Source: Glomus cerebriforme
Lineage: Eukaryota > Glomeromycota > Glomeromycetes > Glomerales > Glomeraceae
Assembly: GCA_003550305.1 (NCBI GenBank)
Contig: QKYT01000344.1
Location: forward strand, 29,682 to 78,669
DNA: 48,988 nt
Reading direction: 5' to 3'
Shown: piece after piece, positions 35,781-48,582 of the stretch
How the letters are laid out: each line of letters starts with the position of its first letter
Position numbering within the stretch: position 1 is the first letter of the stretch
Notes under the pieces: generated by a model
What the model was told of the DNA's origin: nothing
Databases searched by the model: none
What the model saw: only the letters and a program-made list of their open reading frames with translations
Position numbers and translations under genes: made by a program

Positions 35781-38412
35781 ATGAACTCTTTTTCTCACCA
35801 GCTAATCTATCAGCCGAACGGTTCCCCAAATGGTCCCGTTTCACCAGTTCATTCACCCACACATACGCCGTCCCCGCCGACGACTTCTCCAGGACAAACT
35901 TCTCCTCTTAGCTATCCTGTTTCACATGGTGTACCTGCAATTTATCCTGGTGGTAACATGCCCTTGTTTTCATTTCAATCCAAATTACCACCTAAAATAC
36001 AATCACCCTTAAATCATGCGTTTGGACCGCACCCGCTTCTTAATCAAAATTCTGGACCAACTGGACAATCGTTAATGCAACAGACAAATATGACGGTTTC
36101 GCAACCACACGTTTTATCTACTTCTGTTACAAATACAGCACATTGGCAACAACAACTTAACTATGCTCAGTTATCTCGTCAATCATCTTCACCTCACCAC
36201 CATGCACGCCAAGCTGCTGCTGCTGCTCGTAATAGTAACCTAGGTAACCTTGGTAGTTCAGCGATTGCTATAACAGATCCAAATAATCCAAATAAACCGC
36301 CGCTAAATGGTGTGCTTCCAAAGAAGGAAAAGGAAATTAATGGAGAGAAACAAGATCAGCCATTTCAACAATGGATGACAATTGATCTGGGTGGGATGGG
36401 TCTTAAAAACATTAGCAAAGAATTATTTCGGTACAACTTTCTCACAACTCTTTATATAAACCACAACAATTTGACTTATATATCTTCTGAGATCTCCAAA
36501 CTAAGAAACCTAACTCTGCTGGATATTTCGGGTAATAAATTATCAATTCTTCCACCAGAACTAGGCATGTTAACGAATCTCAGAGAACTGCTGCTATTTG
36601 ACAATTCACTTGTAAATCTACCTTACGAATTGGGTACGCTCTATCAATTAGAAACACTTGGATTAGAGGGAAACCCAATAAATGATGCTATAAAATCCAT
36701 GTTACAAAAGGAGGGTACAACAGCTGTGATACAATTTTTGCGAGATCATTGTCAGGGTATGTTTAGCTTTATTTTTGTTTAAGATTTAAGCATATACTTT
36801 ATTAACATTTAATTCATTTAATTTTGGAATTATAAGTTCCACCTCATCCAATGGAAAGGGATTGGATAATGTTGGAGAATGAAGCTGGTGGAGATCGTGG
36901 TATGTCTCCAGTAGACAGGAATTGGCTTTACACCAAAGAAAAGGAAATGGTGAAAAAAAAAAAAAAAATAAAATAAAATAAAGGGTTGCATAGATTCCTT
37001 TTCTCACTTTGGTATTTGCTGGATTCATTATTTTTTTCAATGTATTATAGATACTTTTACACTCCTTTGCTATAATATCCTATGTGAAAAATATGCAACC
37101 ACTCAGTTATATGGATACACTCCTTCGTGGGCTCTTTTATGGGATTACCGAAAGGAATTAATTATGCATGAGGTATTATCATGTAACGCTGATATCGTTT
37201 GTCTCCAGGTGGGTTATATACTTATATGGTTTATTTAACATTTTCTAGTCATTGAATTTTTTTTCCTTTATAAAAAAAGAACAAATTTGATTATTTCTTT
37301 CACTTTAATTAACCAGGAAGTCGATACATCCCAATACGAAGAATACTTTAAAGATACATTTCACAAGCTTGGAGATTATGATAGTGTACATTGGCCGAAG
37401 TCTCGAGCAAAGACAATGGCTGATTGGGAAAGAAAATCGGTCGACGGATGCGCAACATTTTACAAGAATTCAAAGTAAAAAAAAATTGAGAATAATATTA
37501 TTATTGCTATTTATTATTTAATTTCTTAATGTTTAATAAATGGAAAAATAATGCAATTGTAACTTTCTATCTATAGGTATCAGTTAATTGACAAAAAATT
37601 GATAGAATTTAACCAAGTTGCTTTACAAAGTTCAGATTTTAAGAAAACCGAGGATATGTTCAATCGTGTGATAAATAAAGACAATATTGCAGTTGTAACA
37701 TTGCTCGAGAATAAAGAGACCTTATCTCGCGTTATTGTAGTTAACTGTCATATTCATTGGGATCCAACATACGCAGATGTCAAACTTGTTCAAGTTGCAA
37801 TGTTAATGGATGAATTAGATAAACTTGCACAAAATTGGTGTACTATACCTAGTAATTCTCCGTATAATTATTCTTCACCACAAAAGATATCGACTATTAT
37901 TTGTGGAGATTTTAATTCCACTCCGGATTCTGGTGTATATGAATTTCTTACCCGTGGTAATATACGGCAAGACCATAACGATTTTGGTGATCATGTTTAT
38001 ACTTCTGAAGGTTTATCCCATAAGTTATCTCTCAAGTCTGCTTATTCAAATATTGAGGAGCTGCCATTTACCAATTTTACACCAAGTTTCACTGGTGTAA
38101 TTGATTATATCTGGTATAGTACAAATACCTTGAGTGTTACCGGCTTATTGGGAGGCGTAGACAAAGAATATTTGTCGAAGATGGTTGGATTTCCAAATGC
38201 GCATTTTCCATCCGAGTACGTATTTTGATATATCGATACTTAAAATATAAAATATATTAATTTTTGATTTTTCCTCTTCCAGTCATGTTGTAATCTTGGC
38301 CGAATTTCGAGTTAAACCTCCACAAACGATACAACAGCCTCCTCAATTTGGTTTATCTAGTAATAGTTTGCAACGGCGATTTAACAATAGTCAATTAGGT
38401 TCAAGAAATTAA
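35781..38412 (+). CDS. CCR4: CCR4 deadenylase (CCR4-NOT catalytic subunit)
   Basis: Removes mRNA poly(A) tails as the exonuclease of the CCR4-NOT complex. Six exons join in frame: 35781-36756, 36837-36899, 37051-37208, 37317-37474, 37577-38215, 38283-38412. The product is 707 residues. An N-terminal Pro/Ser/Gln-rich region is followed by leucine-rich repeats (about 213-318: LTTLYINHNNL, LTLLDISGNKLSILP, LRELLLFDNSLVNLP), which bind the NOT1/CAF1 scaffold. The endonuclease/exonuclease/phosphatase domain (about 350-700) has the metal-binding Glu400 in CLQEVD, Asp563 and Asn565 in GDFNST, and Ser-Asp-His at 664-666. For exon 2 I chose the GTATGT donor at 36900, since the later GTG leaves the frame. 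The start is the first in-frame ATG; an upstream exon joining at 35749 (LTEEDTNAL...) is possible. Confidence 0.92.
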
Positions 38413-39189
38413 GTGCAAGGCACCAAAAAAAAAAGAATTTTATTTATGTTGAGTTTGGGACAATGTCAAAATTATAATTTGTATCAAATTATTTAGATAT
38501 GGTTGTAATAATGGGTGATAGTTAAAAACAAAACAACAAAAAGGATTTTGGACTATCTTTTATCATTTGTAATAGATCAAATCATTATTTTATTATTATT
38601 TACTACATTCTTTTTTTTCATATTCCGATAGCCTAAATTGGGTTTCTTATTTTTATTGTGATACAGCTTTTGAAGAAGCTTTTATCACACCTATCTATCC
38701 GCTTCCATGTAAATAACACCGGTTACTTGAATTTGGTGGACAACCATTCATAAAAATTTTCTTTTTTTGGGAAGATACTTAAAGATCACGGTTTTGCATT
38801 ATAACAAAGCCATTTTTTATTTTTTTTTTATCTTTATTTTTTTCTCTGTAAGAATAAATTTTTATCATTTCTTTCTTTCTTATAATAATTTTTTTTACAA
38901 AAAAAATTTTCTTAATTCTATACGAAAAGTATATTCTAAAGAATGTACAGTACATGTAAATAATGTCGCAATTAACTAACCAAATGACTTATAGTATTAA
39001 TATGACATTTAAAGTTAATATTTAATTATAGTTCCTTGCCTGTCGCTCTAACTCTAATTAATTATACCATTAAATTAAAAGTAATATTAAGACTATGTCA
39101 AATCCCATATATATCAGTAAATATTTAATTGCTGTTAAGATAAAAATTTAAACAATATCCTCAAACCTGAGTTCATTCTACAATTCATT
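38413..39189. other. Convergent intergenic region of CCR4 and VMA22
   Basis: About 780 bp of T- and A-rich 3' DNA. The stretch 38640-38720 is less AT-rich (GAAGAAGCTTTTATCACACC) but yields no recognised protein. The 70-aa frame at 38767-38979 is low-complexity Phe-rich translation of T-runs and is not accepted as a gene. Confidence 0.5.
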
Positions 39190-40089
39190 CTACAATGCGC
39201 TTTCTTGAGTATTCTTTTCTTCATCTACTGTTTCCTTTGGCTTTGATAATTCTTGTATCATATTTTCTTTCTCCTGTTTCAAAAATCTGAATTGAGCTTC
39301 TTTCTCTAATATTTCATTTCGTAAATTTAAAAGGTTGACCATATTTACTAGGGCTTTTTTTAAATATATCCCGTAATATTTGATTATTATTTTTGATGAC
39401 AAAAAATTTATTCGTATAAAAGCAATAGTAATTTACCCTGCTTGAAGTGTTTTTGTGATTCTCTTAAGGAAGACGGAACTAAAAGTCCAAACCAATGTAA
39501 TGGGTCTCGTACAATTTGTTTTTTGTGTAGCTTTTCCGTTTTAGATGTATTATCAGTTTTAAATTCGGATTCCTTTATATTACGTCGACGAAGGGTTGAA
39601 GGATGATTAATACTTTGAGTAGATTCAGTCTCATCAAGAATATTTTTATTATTTTCCAAATATCCATTAATCAAAGTAAATTGATGGTTATAAATTTTTT
39701 TTTCTTCTTCAATACCTAGATTCTGTGATATCAAACTGTACCAAGTGATACAAACGAAATTGTGATGAATAAACTAAATTGTAAATAACGAAGGTAATTC
39801 ATATAACAAAGGATATACACATTCTTGAAGCAGCTTGCATCCTCCCGTCATATTGATCTTGGCTTAATCTACCAGGTCCCATAGTATATTTTGCATGAGC
39901 AAGTTGTAAAAAGCCCTAAAGTTAATAAGCACTTGTTAATGGCCTATAAGAAAATAGTTCTTTAAAAAAAAACTTACTTACACCTTCTAAATCCTTACTT
40001 ATCTGTTGCCAATTTTCTTGATATTTAGAAATTAAATTCAAATATTCAAATAAAACATTGTCTAATGTTGAACAAATTTCGTCCGTCAT
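39190..40089 (-). CDS. VMA22: V-ATPase assembly factor VMA22 / CCDC115 homologue
   Basis: ER-resident factor (with Vma12 and Vma21) for assembling the V0 sector of the vacuolar proton pump. Four exons on the minus strand join in frame: 40089-39982, 39915-39821, 39735-39437, 39347-39190. The product is 219 residues. The N-terminal part has the family pattern: a heptad-like start, then GGFLQLAHAKYTMGPGRLSQ and YDGRMQAASR. After a charged linker comes the diagnostic DPLHWFGLLVPSSLR (145-159) and the HFKQ segment. A C-terminal coiled coil (LNLRNEILEKEAQFRFLKQ) ends in a Lys/Glu tail. Length matches CCDC115 and yeast Vma22 (about 180-220). Divergent from ECT1 with only 126 bp between starts. Family assignment rests on motif memory, hence not higher. 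Confidence 0.85.
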
Positions 40090-40215
40090 TTTCACAGTAA
40101 ATAAATAATAACTTTTAATTGATTAATATTTATTAAAAATGCCATGTGACATCATGCGAAATTTATTGATTATCTAAAAAAAAAAGTGTGATTTTTCAAT
40201 CTTTCGATAAAAAAA
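40090..40215. promoter_or_regulatory. Short bidirectional promoter, VMA22 and ECT1
   Basis: 126 bp separate the start codons. The sequence includes the CATGTGACATCATGCG patch (40143-40158), which contains an E-box-like CATGTG and a TGACATCA element close to CRE/ATF-type sites, and A-runs immediately before the ECT1 start. The two genes must share upstream elements. Confidence 0.55.
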
Positions 40216-41836
<1,621 letters not shown>

Positions 41837-42383
41837 CCGAAATCATCTGTTTATTTATTTATTTATTGGATATTTTAAAGTTGTTTTTTCTGCAAATAAT
41901 AATATTATGCTTGCTATAAATATTTTAATTATTAGGATGGAAAAAGTACCATTAATTATTGATTATAAAATAGGTTTAATTAACCTGTTGATTTACTGTT
42001 TTAAATTAACCATTAAATAACCTATAATTTTAAGTTTTCACCCATATGATTTTATGGTACTCGACCGGAATTAAGAAATTAATCATGTGACAAATAGCAT
42101 GTGTGTTTCGTCACATCTGAAATGTGTGACAGGTTACGCAGCCCTGGTCGGTCGGGTTTGTACTACTCGAAATTAGAGAATAAAATCATTTTGTAAATTT
42201 AGTTTGTAATAAAGTTCGGCCCATGTATAAACAACTTAATATTTTGAATATATTTAGAAACTTTATACTTTTACATAATTTTTATTATGTCTTTCAATAA
42301 GACATTTTCAGTAAACACGTAAAGAAAAAGTTAAAAAAATTTTTAAAATATCTTATGCCACATGATTAGTAACTGATTGGCTA
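41837..42383. other. Intergenic region between ECT1 and the MULE
   Basis: 3' flank of ECT1 followed by AT-rich DNA. 42055-42180 contains a GC-richer patch (ACTCGACCGGAATTAAG, TCACATCTGAAATGTGTGACAGG, GGTCGGTCGGG). Its reverse complement resembles part of the MITE family at 11028-11918 (CTATTTGTCACATG, TTAATTCCGG). This may be a truncated third copy or a related element. Confidence 0.4.
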
Positions 42384-42439
42384 ACTACCCCAGCGTAACC
42401 ACCAAAAATTTCACGATCACATGATATTTGTGGCGCATA

Positions 42440-43072
42440 TAGTACATATACTAAAAATTTACCGCAACAAAATAAAATTTTTAAATTTTCACATTAAATT
42501 TACGAACTATTTATTGTAATTAAAAAAAACTGAATTATTGAAATGGACCTTGACTTTTTCCAAATAAAACTTTATTTTTGTTTTCTATAAACTTTGTTAT
42601 ACAATTTTTTTCAAATAAAAAAATGGTGTTCGCTAGTAATTTTAAAATTCCCGTAAACTCAAATACCTGATCTAAGCTATTGCTTTTGCAAAGTTCCAAA
42701 AATAACATTTTCTAGTCAATAAATAAATAATATCAATATCAATAGAAAATTTATAAAATAAACGGATAATTTACAAAAAAAAAACTTTATATTACATACC
42801 ATCCTTTGAGACTCTGACATTAAAGCCAATGTAAATAATAAAACTATCATAAATCCCCAACTGCAGCCCTTCTTANTTATGGAGAATGGTAATAAAATAT
42901 TCATATGCGCGCAGAATAGATTTTACTCTAAAAATGAACTTTATTCTTGAAACTAAAAAATGAAATTAACCAATTAACCTTAATTCAAAAATTCACAGCA
43001 ATTAAATCTAAATAATAAAATAAATTACATCTATATCTGCAAGACTACAACACAGAATGAAATTACTGACCT
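42440..43072. other. Non-coding left part of the MULE
   Basis: About 630 bp between the left inverted repeat and the transposase stop codon, AT-rich. A 62-aa minus-strand frame (42716-42904) crosses an N and has no recognisable motif; I treat it as chance. Confidence 0.5.
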
Positions 43073-45573
43073 TTAATTTAAAAATCGTGTATTATGAGAA
43101 TGTTCTTTCCATGTTAACGGCATTGTGCGANGATGACGATATGATTCAATTTCTCGAACCATATTTTCAACTGATACAAAATTTCGTTCTACTCCCTTAA
43201 TCCACTGAGAATTTCTAGTTTCTTTATGCTCCTTTAGGAAACTCAAAGCTTTTGTTGTAATATCAATAAGTCGGTCATAAATAATAACATGTTCCTCCCA
43301 AGCCTCTTCATTTAAATTAGTATCTTCAGAAGTTGCTGTAGTTCTCATAACGAAGCTTGTTTCATAAGGAATTTCATGTGTGCTCTCCTGTATAAATGGG
43401 CAACTATGATTTCGCTGTATTTTATGAAAGAAATCCACATTTACTACCCCCTTTAATTGAATTAAATGCTTGCAAATCATGAACCGATTTGTTAAAAAAT
43501 ATGGACAGCCACAAACCCAATATTGAATATTGGTCGCATAAGTATTTTCCAAATTCGTATCATGACTGCTCAGCCGCTTCCATTCAGCTTTAAATTGTTT
43601 TTTCCACTCTGGATTCTCCCTTCCAACCAGTAATTGCTGAAATTTTCGGTCTTGAAGTGGTATCATTTTACATAAAATAATATAAGTAACAAGATCAAGA
43701 CGAGGACGGAAAAATTTATATAGAAAGTCTCGTTTTAAAACTTTCCAGTGTCCTTCAATAAACATTGTTGTCTTGAGAATTGAAATAGTTTTATAGGTTG
43801 ATCTTGCCCATAATTTCCAACGGCCATCGCTATACCACTCTTTCCATAAGTATACCCAAAGGCGTAATAAGGAATGTTGTTTACAGAAATCATAAATTTC
43901 TTTTACAGCTTGTTCTCGTATTTGAGTACTTGTTAAATACTCTCCCATTGAATTTGGTATCAAAGAATGTTGATGTAAATGTCTATCCATAATTTCCCAT
44001 ACTTTTTTACGAAGTTCTTTTGGGCAAATTTTTTCAGATGTTGTTTCTATTGTCGGTGCAAATGCAATTTCAATAAAAGGAAATTTTTCATGTGCAGCAA
44101 GTGAATCATATATAATTTGTTGTGCTTTTTTGGAATCCTTTAACTTTGTTTCAATAGCACGATGCACATGCCATCGGCATAATTGAATTTTTATACTTGG
44201 CCATATACGTTGTGCTGCAGAAATCTGTGCAAAATCCTTATCTGTCAAAAAAAACTCTGGTTCTACATGTTTGCGAAGGCGAATTTCCATTAAAAAAGCT
44301 GCTATAGTATCTGTTCGTACCCATCCATTACAATTACCATTGTTTTCAAGAAACAGATATGCCAATGGAAATCCAGTCCCATTCACTTCTGCATGAAAAT
44401 CATAAAGTTCAAATTTCAAATTATTTGTATTGTCTAAATAAAAAAAAACAAAAAAAAGGTTAATAAAGATACTTTTTTAATTCCCGAATAAAAGTTTTTA
44501 ATAAAAAAAGAAAAGATCTACTTACAAGTAGCATCAATTCCGCACTCATATAAATGAATTTTATTTTTTTCAATTATTTTATCTAAACCTGTCATAAATC
44601 CAATAGCCTGTATTGGAGACTCCAAATAAAGTATTATTTCAAAGTTATATTCCTCAAGCCATTTTTTTGCTGAGATAAATGCATTTTCATCACGCTTATA
44701 ATAATCTGTCATAAATTTTGACCACCAAAAATGAACTTGTTTTTGGCGAATTGATAAATCCATTCCATTAGAAACAAGTTTGGCATAAATCTCACGAGGT
44801 AAAAGATTGATATTTTCTTTAATGAAATTTTTAATTGAATCTGATACAGAATAATCTGGAGGAGGTGGATGAGGATATTTATGAATTATGTGAATTTGAA
44901 AGATGTTTACTGCCAAATTAAGGTTAATCTTGAGCATTCCATCACATTCAAATCGCTCCCTCAATGGTGTATCACGTTGATGCTTTTGATCTTCATGCTT
45001 ACGTGGTTTTTTTCTAAGATTTGTTCGCTGAGAACAGAAATACCAATAAGATATAGAGTTTTGATTCTGATGCTCATATTTTTTATGATGTTCATATTTT
45101 TTATGAAAGCTAATAAAGTATTAAATATTTTAATATTTTATTAATATAAAATAATAATATAATCCAAATTTAATGGTTACTTACTTCCAGGAATAATCAT
45201 CTACTTCAGAAACTTGCTTTACAATTTCATTAGCAATTTCTTTTGGTAATCCAATAAATAAGGAAGAATCAACAATACATGCGATGTTTATTTGAGAATC
45301 ATCTACATTTTCTCCGTTTCCAATAAATTCTTCTAGTAGTTCAGAATAAAAGTCAAGAAATTCATCAAAATTGGTAAATTGTGTTACAGGTTCAACATTT
45401 TCGGCATTATTTTCTTGCATATGTTTTGATTTTTTTTGTTGGTTTGTACGACAATAAATACAAGTANGAAATAGTTTACTATTCGGCTTATCATTAAGAT
45501 AAAGTTCGATAGGTAAAATTTTACGGCAACTGGAGCATGTTTGTGATTTATTATTTTGTTCTTGAGAGACCAT
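43073..45573 (-). CDS. MULE transposase with N-terminal zinc finger and SWIM domain
   Basis: Three exons on the minus strand join in frame: 45573-45185, 45109-44526, 44433-43073, giving 777 residues. Exon 1 holds a Cys2-Cys2 finger (CSSC ... CIYC, with one unread residue from an N) and an acidic stretch. Exon 2 has YWYFCSQ (a FLYWCH/FAR1-like block), a basic run, a HKYPHPPPPD linker typical of this transposase type, and the first catalytic Asp in GIDATY (about 322). Exon 3 has the second Asp in FFLTDKDF (389), the CRWH motif (410-413), a candidate catalytic Glu in IEGHW (551), and a SWIM zinc finger (Cys632, Cys634, Cys645, His647). No stops interrupt it; the remaining uncertainty is from the N bases. 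Confidence 0.88.
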
Positions 45574-46250
45574 CTATTAAAAATAGAATCACAATATACA
45601 ATATATAGTATTAATATTAATTAATAAGTAAAATTAATGATAAAATTAATGATAAAAAATTTATTATATAAAACAAATTTCAAGTAACTACAGTTTTAAT
45701 CTTTAAATGTAATGCTTTTTTTTCAAACTTTTAACTCTTCTTACAGTATTATTTAGTAAAATAACATTTGAAGNATAAATTAATAAANGCGAAAATACTC
45801 TATATAATTAATTAATTTTACGTACATTAAGCAAAATAATAGTATTCTATATACTAGATTTTCACCAAGTTTGACTTTTAAATAAAGTTTTTACCCAAAA
45901 ACTCGGTCTTTTTTTAATTTTTTATATAGAGNATATTTTAAACTTTTGAAAACTGGTGCAAAATCGACTTACTTGTATAGAGTTAATGCCTTCCATATCN
46001 TTTCACAAAGTTGTGTAACTTTTTAAAACTTTAATTTTAAAGTTGAAAATATAAAAGATGATAAAATTGATATAAGAAGTCTATTACACTTTCGATAAGT
46101 CAAAGTAAAAAAAACAATCGTCAGAGAGACTAGAAAGTGTGAGAAAAATTGAAAAAAAATCTCAGGAGATATTATTATGCTTATCAAAGCACAACCACAC
46201 AAGATCGTGTATTCGTGTTATTTTTATTTTGACCAATAACTGATGAGGCT
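45574..46250. other. 5' region of the MULE transposase
   Basis: About 680 bp upstream of the transposase ATG up to the right inverted repeat. It should contain the element's own promoter. It is AT-rich with several N bases and holds no other recognisable gene. Confidence 0.5.
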
Positions 46251-46479
46251 GGTAAGCCACACTATCACGTGATCGTGATTTTTTTGGTGGTTACGCTGGG
46301 GAAATCCTGATTGGCTACCGTGACTCCTTATTTTTTTTTGAAAAAAACCCCAATTTTTTTGTTTTTTTTTGTTCAGATTTCTGTCATATTGTACAGAAAG
46401 ATCAGCCCAATCAAAATAAATAAAACCCAACCGAAAAACCCAACCAACTGGAAATGAATCGGGCTAAATCGTACTTTAC

Positions 46480-46726
46480 AATGTCTAACAAAATTTCAGT
46501 TTGCTTGTCAGTTTGTTGGTGTAACAGAATATTTACATAATTTTGCCCAGAATTAAGTTAAGTTCAGCCAGAATTACAGCAATAGACTTTTGGTACCAAT
46601 CATATTTATATAACTATGCATCAAATGATTTTTGCAAAATTATACTTAATTTTGGCTAAAATATGACTCAAACTTGGCTGACAAGCTGACAAATACTAAT
46701 AAAATTTTGTCAAATATTCTATAACT
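46480..46726. repeat. Imperfect foldback element of about 245 bp
   Basis: ACAAAATTTCAGTTTGCTTG followed by TCAGTTTGTTGG near the left is mirrored, with mismatches, by GGCTGACAAGCTGACAAATA then CTAATAAAATTTTGTC at the right. The interior has AATTTTGCCCAGAATTAAG and TTAATTTTGGCTAAAATATG in inverted relation. No protein. It looks like an old MITE. Confidence 0.45.
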
Positions 46727-47380
46727 TTAGGATTTAGCTGTAAAATACTTTTTAGACAACAATTTTTTTACAAAAAATTTATTTTCTTAAAAAAAGACTT
46801 TAATAAACTAATTTATACCTTTTAAAATTATGTTTAGAAATGTATTTTTAATTATTTTGCAAGTTTACTTAAAGTGACAAAGAAGATTTTATGACTTATA
46901 TGTATTTTTTTAAAAATATACACCACATACTGTACATTAAATAGTATAATCAATGTAATCTATTATATATTTCAAATGTATTAGATTATAAGAATCCTTA
47001 ACCTATTTGCTATATCCTAGATGTAGACTTTTATTTTAGAATCTAAACCTCTTCTTTTTTTGGCTAATAATATAACATAACTGATTATTGGATATCTTTA
47101 TTTATACCACAGTTCCTAATCAATTGCCATGGCTTTTTTTACTGATATTTTTCATGGTAAATTGACCAATCATATTATAAAATTTATTGATATTTTTTAT
47201 GGTAAATTGACCAATTACATGATAAGATTAATTTATGTATTAAAAATTATTATAGTAAAAATATAATATTGAATATAATAATTATTAAAAATATAGTACT
47301 TAAAATATTATTTTTGGATATAAAAAGAAACATTTGAAAAGTTACAATTATTAAAAATTGAATTTGAAGAAATTTCCTGA
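46727..47380. other. AT-rich DNA without recognised gene
   Basis: Includes a short direct repeat: TTTTTCATGGTAAATTGACC.ATCAT near 47149-47174 and TTTTTTATGGTAAATTGACC.ATTACATGATAA near 47192-47223. Otherwise nothing is supported. Confidence 0.5.
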
Positions 47381-47391
47381 AGGGAGTTTTT

Positions 47392-47490
47392 GATAAGAAA
47401 GTAGACGTGAAAAAATATGAAAGAAAAAAAAAGGGTAATATGATAAAAAAGTAGACGTGAAAAAATGTAAAAGAAAAGTGAAGAAAAAAA
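47392..47490. repeat. Tandem repeat of 50 bp, about 2 copies
   Basis: GATAA.AAAGTAGACGTGAAAAAAT occurs at 47392 and 47442, each followed by a GAAAGAAAAAAAAGGGTAATAT-like stretch. A further degenerate A/G-rich continuation runs to about 47580. The reverse strand would translate to Phe/Leu-rich low complexity only. Confidence 0.7.
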
Positions 47491-47819
47491 TATAAAAGAA
47501 AAAAAGGATAATGTGAGAAGAAATATGATGCAAAAAAATATGAAAGAAAAAAATGATTATATGAAAAGAAAAATGCTGGTAAATTAAAAAGTTTAATAGT
47601 TAAAATAGTTATTGTATATGATGGAATTATGATATAAAACAGTTATTCCATGATCACCTTAGAATATCATGATTTTCATGACTACACTGTGAAAATTATT
47701 GATATTTACAGATTCCCATAGAATAATTATTACAAAAAACATGATTGAGATTGAAATTAGAGGTTAATCTAATTTCACAAAAAATGTGGTTGAAATTAAA
47801 ATATTCAATTCTAATACCC

Positions 47820-48530
47820 AAACTCAGAACCTACAAAAAAATAACTAAGTTTCACAGCTAAGTTACGAAACTTATATTTCTGATTTCCAAAAATCCAAAT
47901 TTCAATGAACAAACTGAATCTACAAAAAAAAAGAAAACATTTAGTTAAAACGTTTCTAACAAAAAAAAATGTTTCAGTTTTCTAAATCCAGAAGCAAATC
48001 TACAAAAAAAGAAGAAACGTTTAGTTAGAATGTTTCTTAAAAAAAAANAAAAAAATNAAGTTTTGTTATAAAACTTACATTCCAAAAAGAAAGTTTTGAA
48101 GTTTTAACTTCGAAACTTACCAGATTTTCAAGCCAAAATCAAAAAAAGTCTGATCCTATAAAAAAAATGAAAAAAAATGTTAATACTGTTTCTACTAACG
48201 ATTTTTTAAGTAAATGCATCAAATGAGAATTTTGTGAAGAAACTTACCGTTCTCCAATTTCACGTACTAATCCAAAAGTTAAGAGAACCTACAAAAGAAA
48301 AAAAAAGAAAATGTTAGAACCGTTTCTAATAAAAGAAAACCAAAAAAAATATGGTAAGTTTCTCAAAGAAACTTGAGAAACTTATCATTTCTGATTTCAA
48401 TATCAAACTAAAAGTACAGAAAACCTACAAGAAAAGAAAAAATGTTAGAAACGTTTCTTTAAAAAAAAAATAAAAAAAATAATAAGTTTCACAAAAAAAC
48501 TTATCATTTCTCAATTTCTAGAATAAAGTT
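47820..48530. repeat. Irregular repeat array with reiterated CTACAAA and AGAAACGTTTCT
   Basis: The phrase CTACAAAA or close variants starts units at 47831, 47920, 48000, 48155 (as CCTATAAA), 48288 and 48424, spaced 80-155 bp. Between them come an A-rich run, ATGTTAGAAACGTTTCT (with the palindrome AGAAACGTTTCT), another A-run, and GAAACTTAC/GAAACTTATC followed by TTTCTGATTTC-like sequence. On the minus strand each unit reads GTAAGTTT ... TTTTGTAG, the form of an intron between 35-50 bp blocks. Two N bases lie within. Confidence 0.6.
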
Positions 48531-48582
48531 CAAATGGCAATTAAAAGTTGCCAATTTAAGGTTTAAATAAATGATTAACTAA

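Larger units (their letters stand above)
42373..46317 (-). mobile_element. Mutator-like element (MULE), apparently complete
   Basis: Inverted ends of about 50 bp begin CCCCAGCGTAACCACCAAAA (42388 onward; partner 46251-46301) and continue with CACGATCAC.TGAT. Immediately outside, the 11-bp CTGATTGGCTA occurs in the same orientation at 42373-42383 and 46307-46317, fitting the 8-11 bp target duplication of MULEs. This places the element at 42384-46306, about 3.9 kb. It carries one uninterrupted three-exon transposase gene on the minus strand. The outermost 4-5 bases of the two ends do not match each other. A few N bases are present. Confidence 0.82.

Noticed and set aside
36900..36949. Extension of CCR4 exon 2 to the GTG at 36950
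   Set aside because: It would throw exon 3 out of frame and lose the TFTLLCYNIL block; the GTATGT donor at 36900 keeps the frame.
36786..37040. 84-aa minus-strand frame opposite CCR4
   Set aside because: Antisense to exon 2 and its intron, low-complexity Phe/Pro sequence; a shadow of CCR4.
38767..38979. 70-aa Phe-rich plus-strand frame
   Set aside because: Translation of T-runs in the CCR4 3' flank, without motif or composition of a real protein.
42716..42904. 62-aa hydrophobic minus-strand frame inside the MULE
   Set aside because: It contains an N, lies in AT-rich non-coding sequence of the element and matches nothing I know.
43798..43992. 64-aa plus-strand frame within the MULE transposase
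   Set aside because: Antisense shadow of transposase exon 3.
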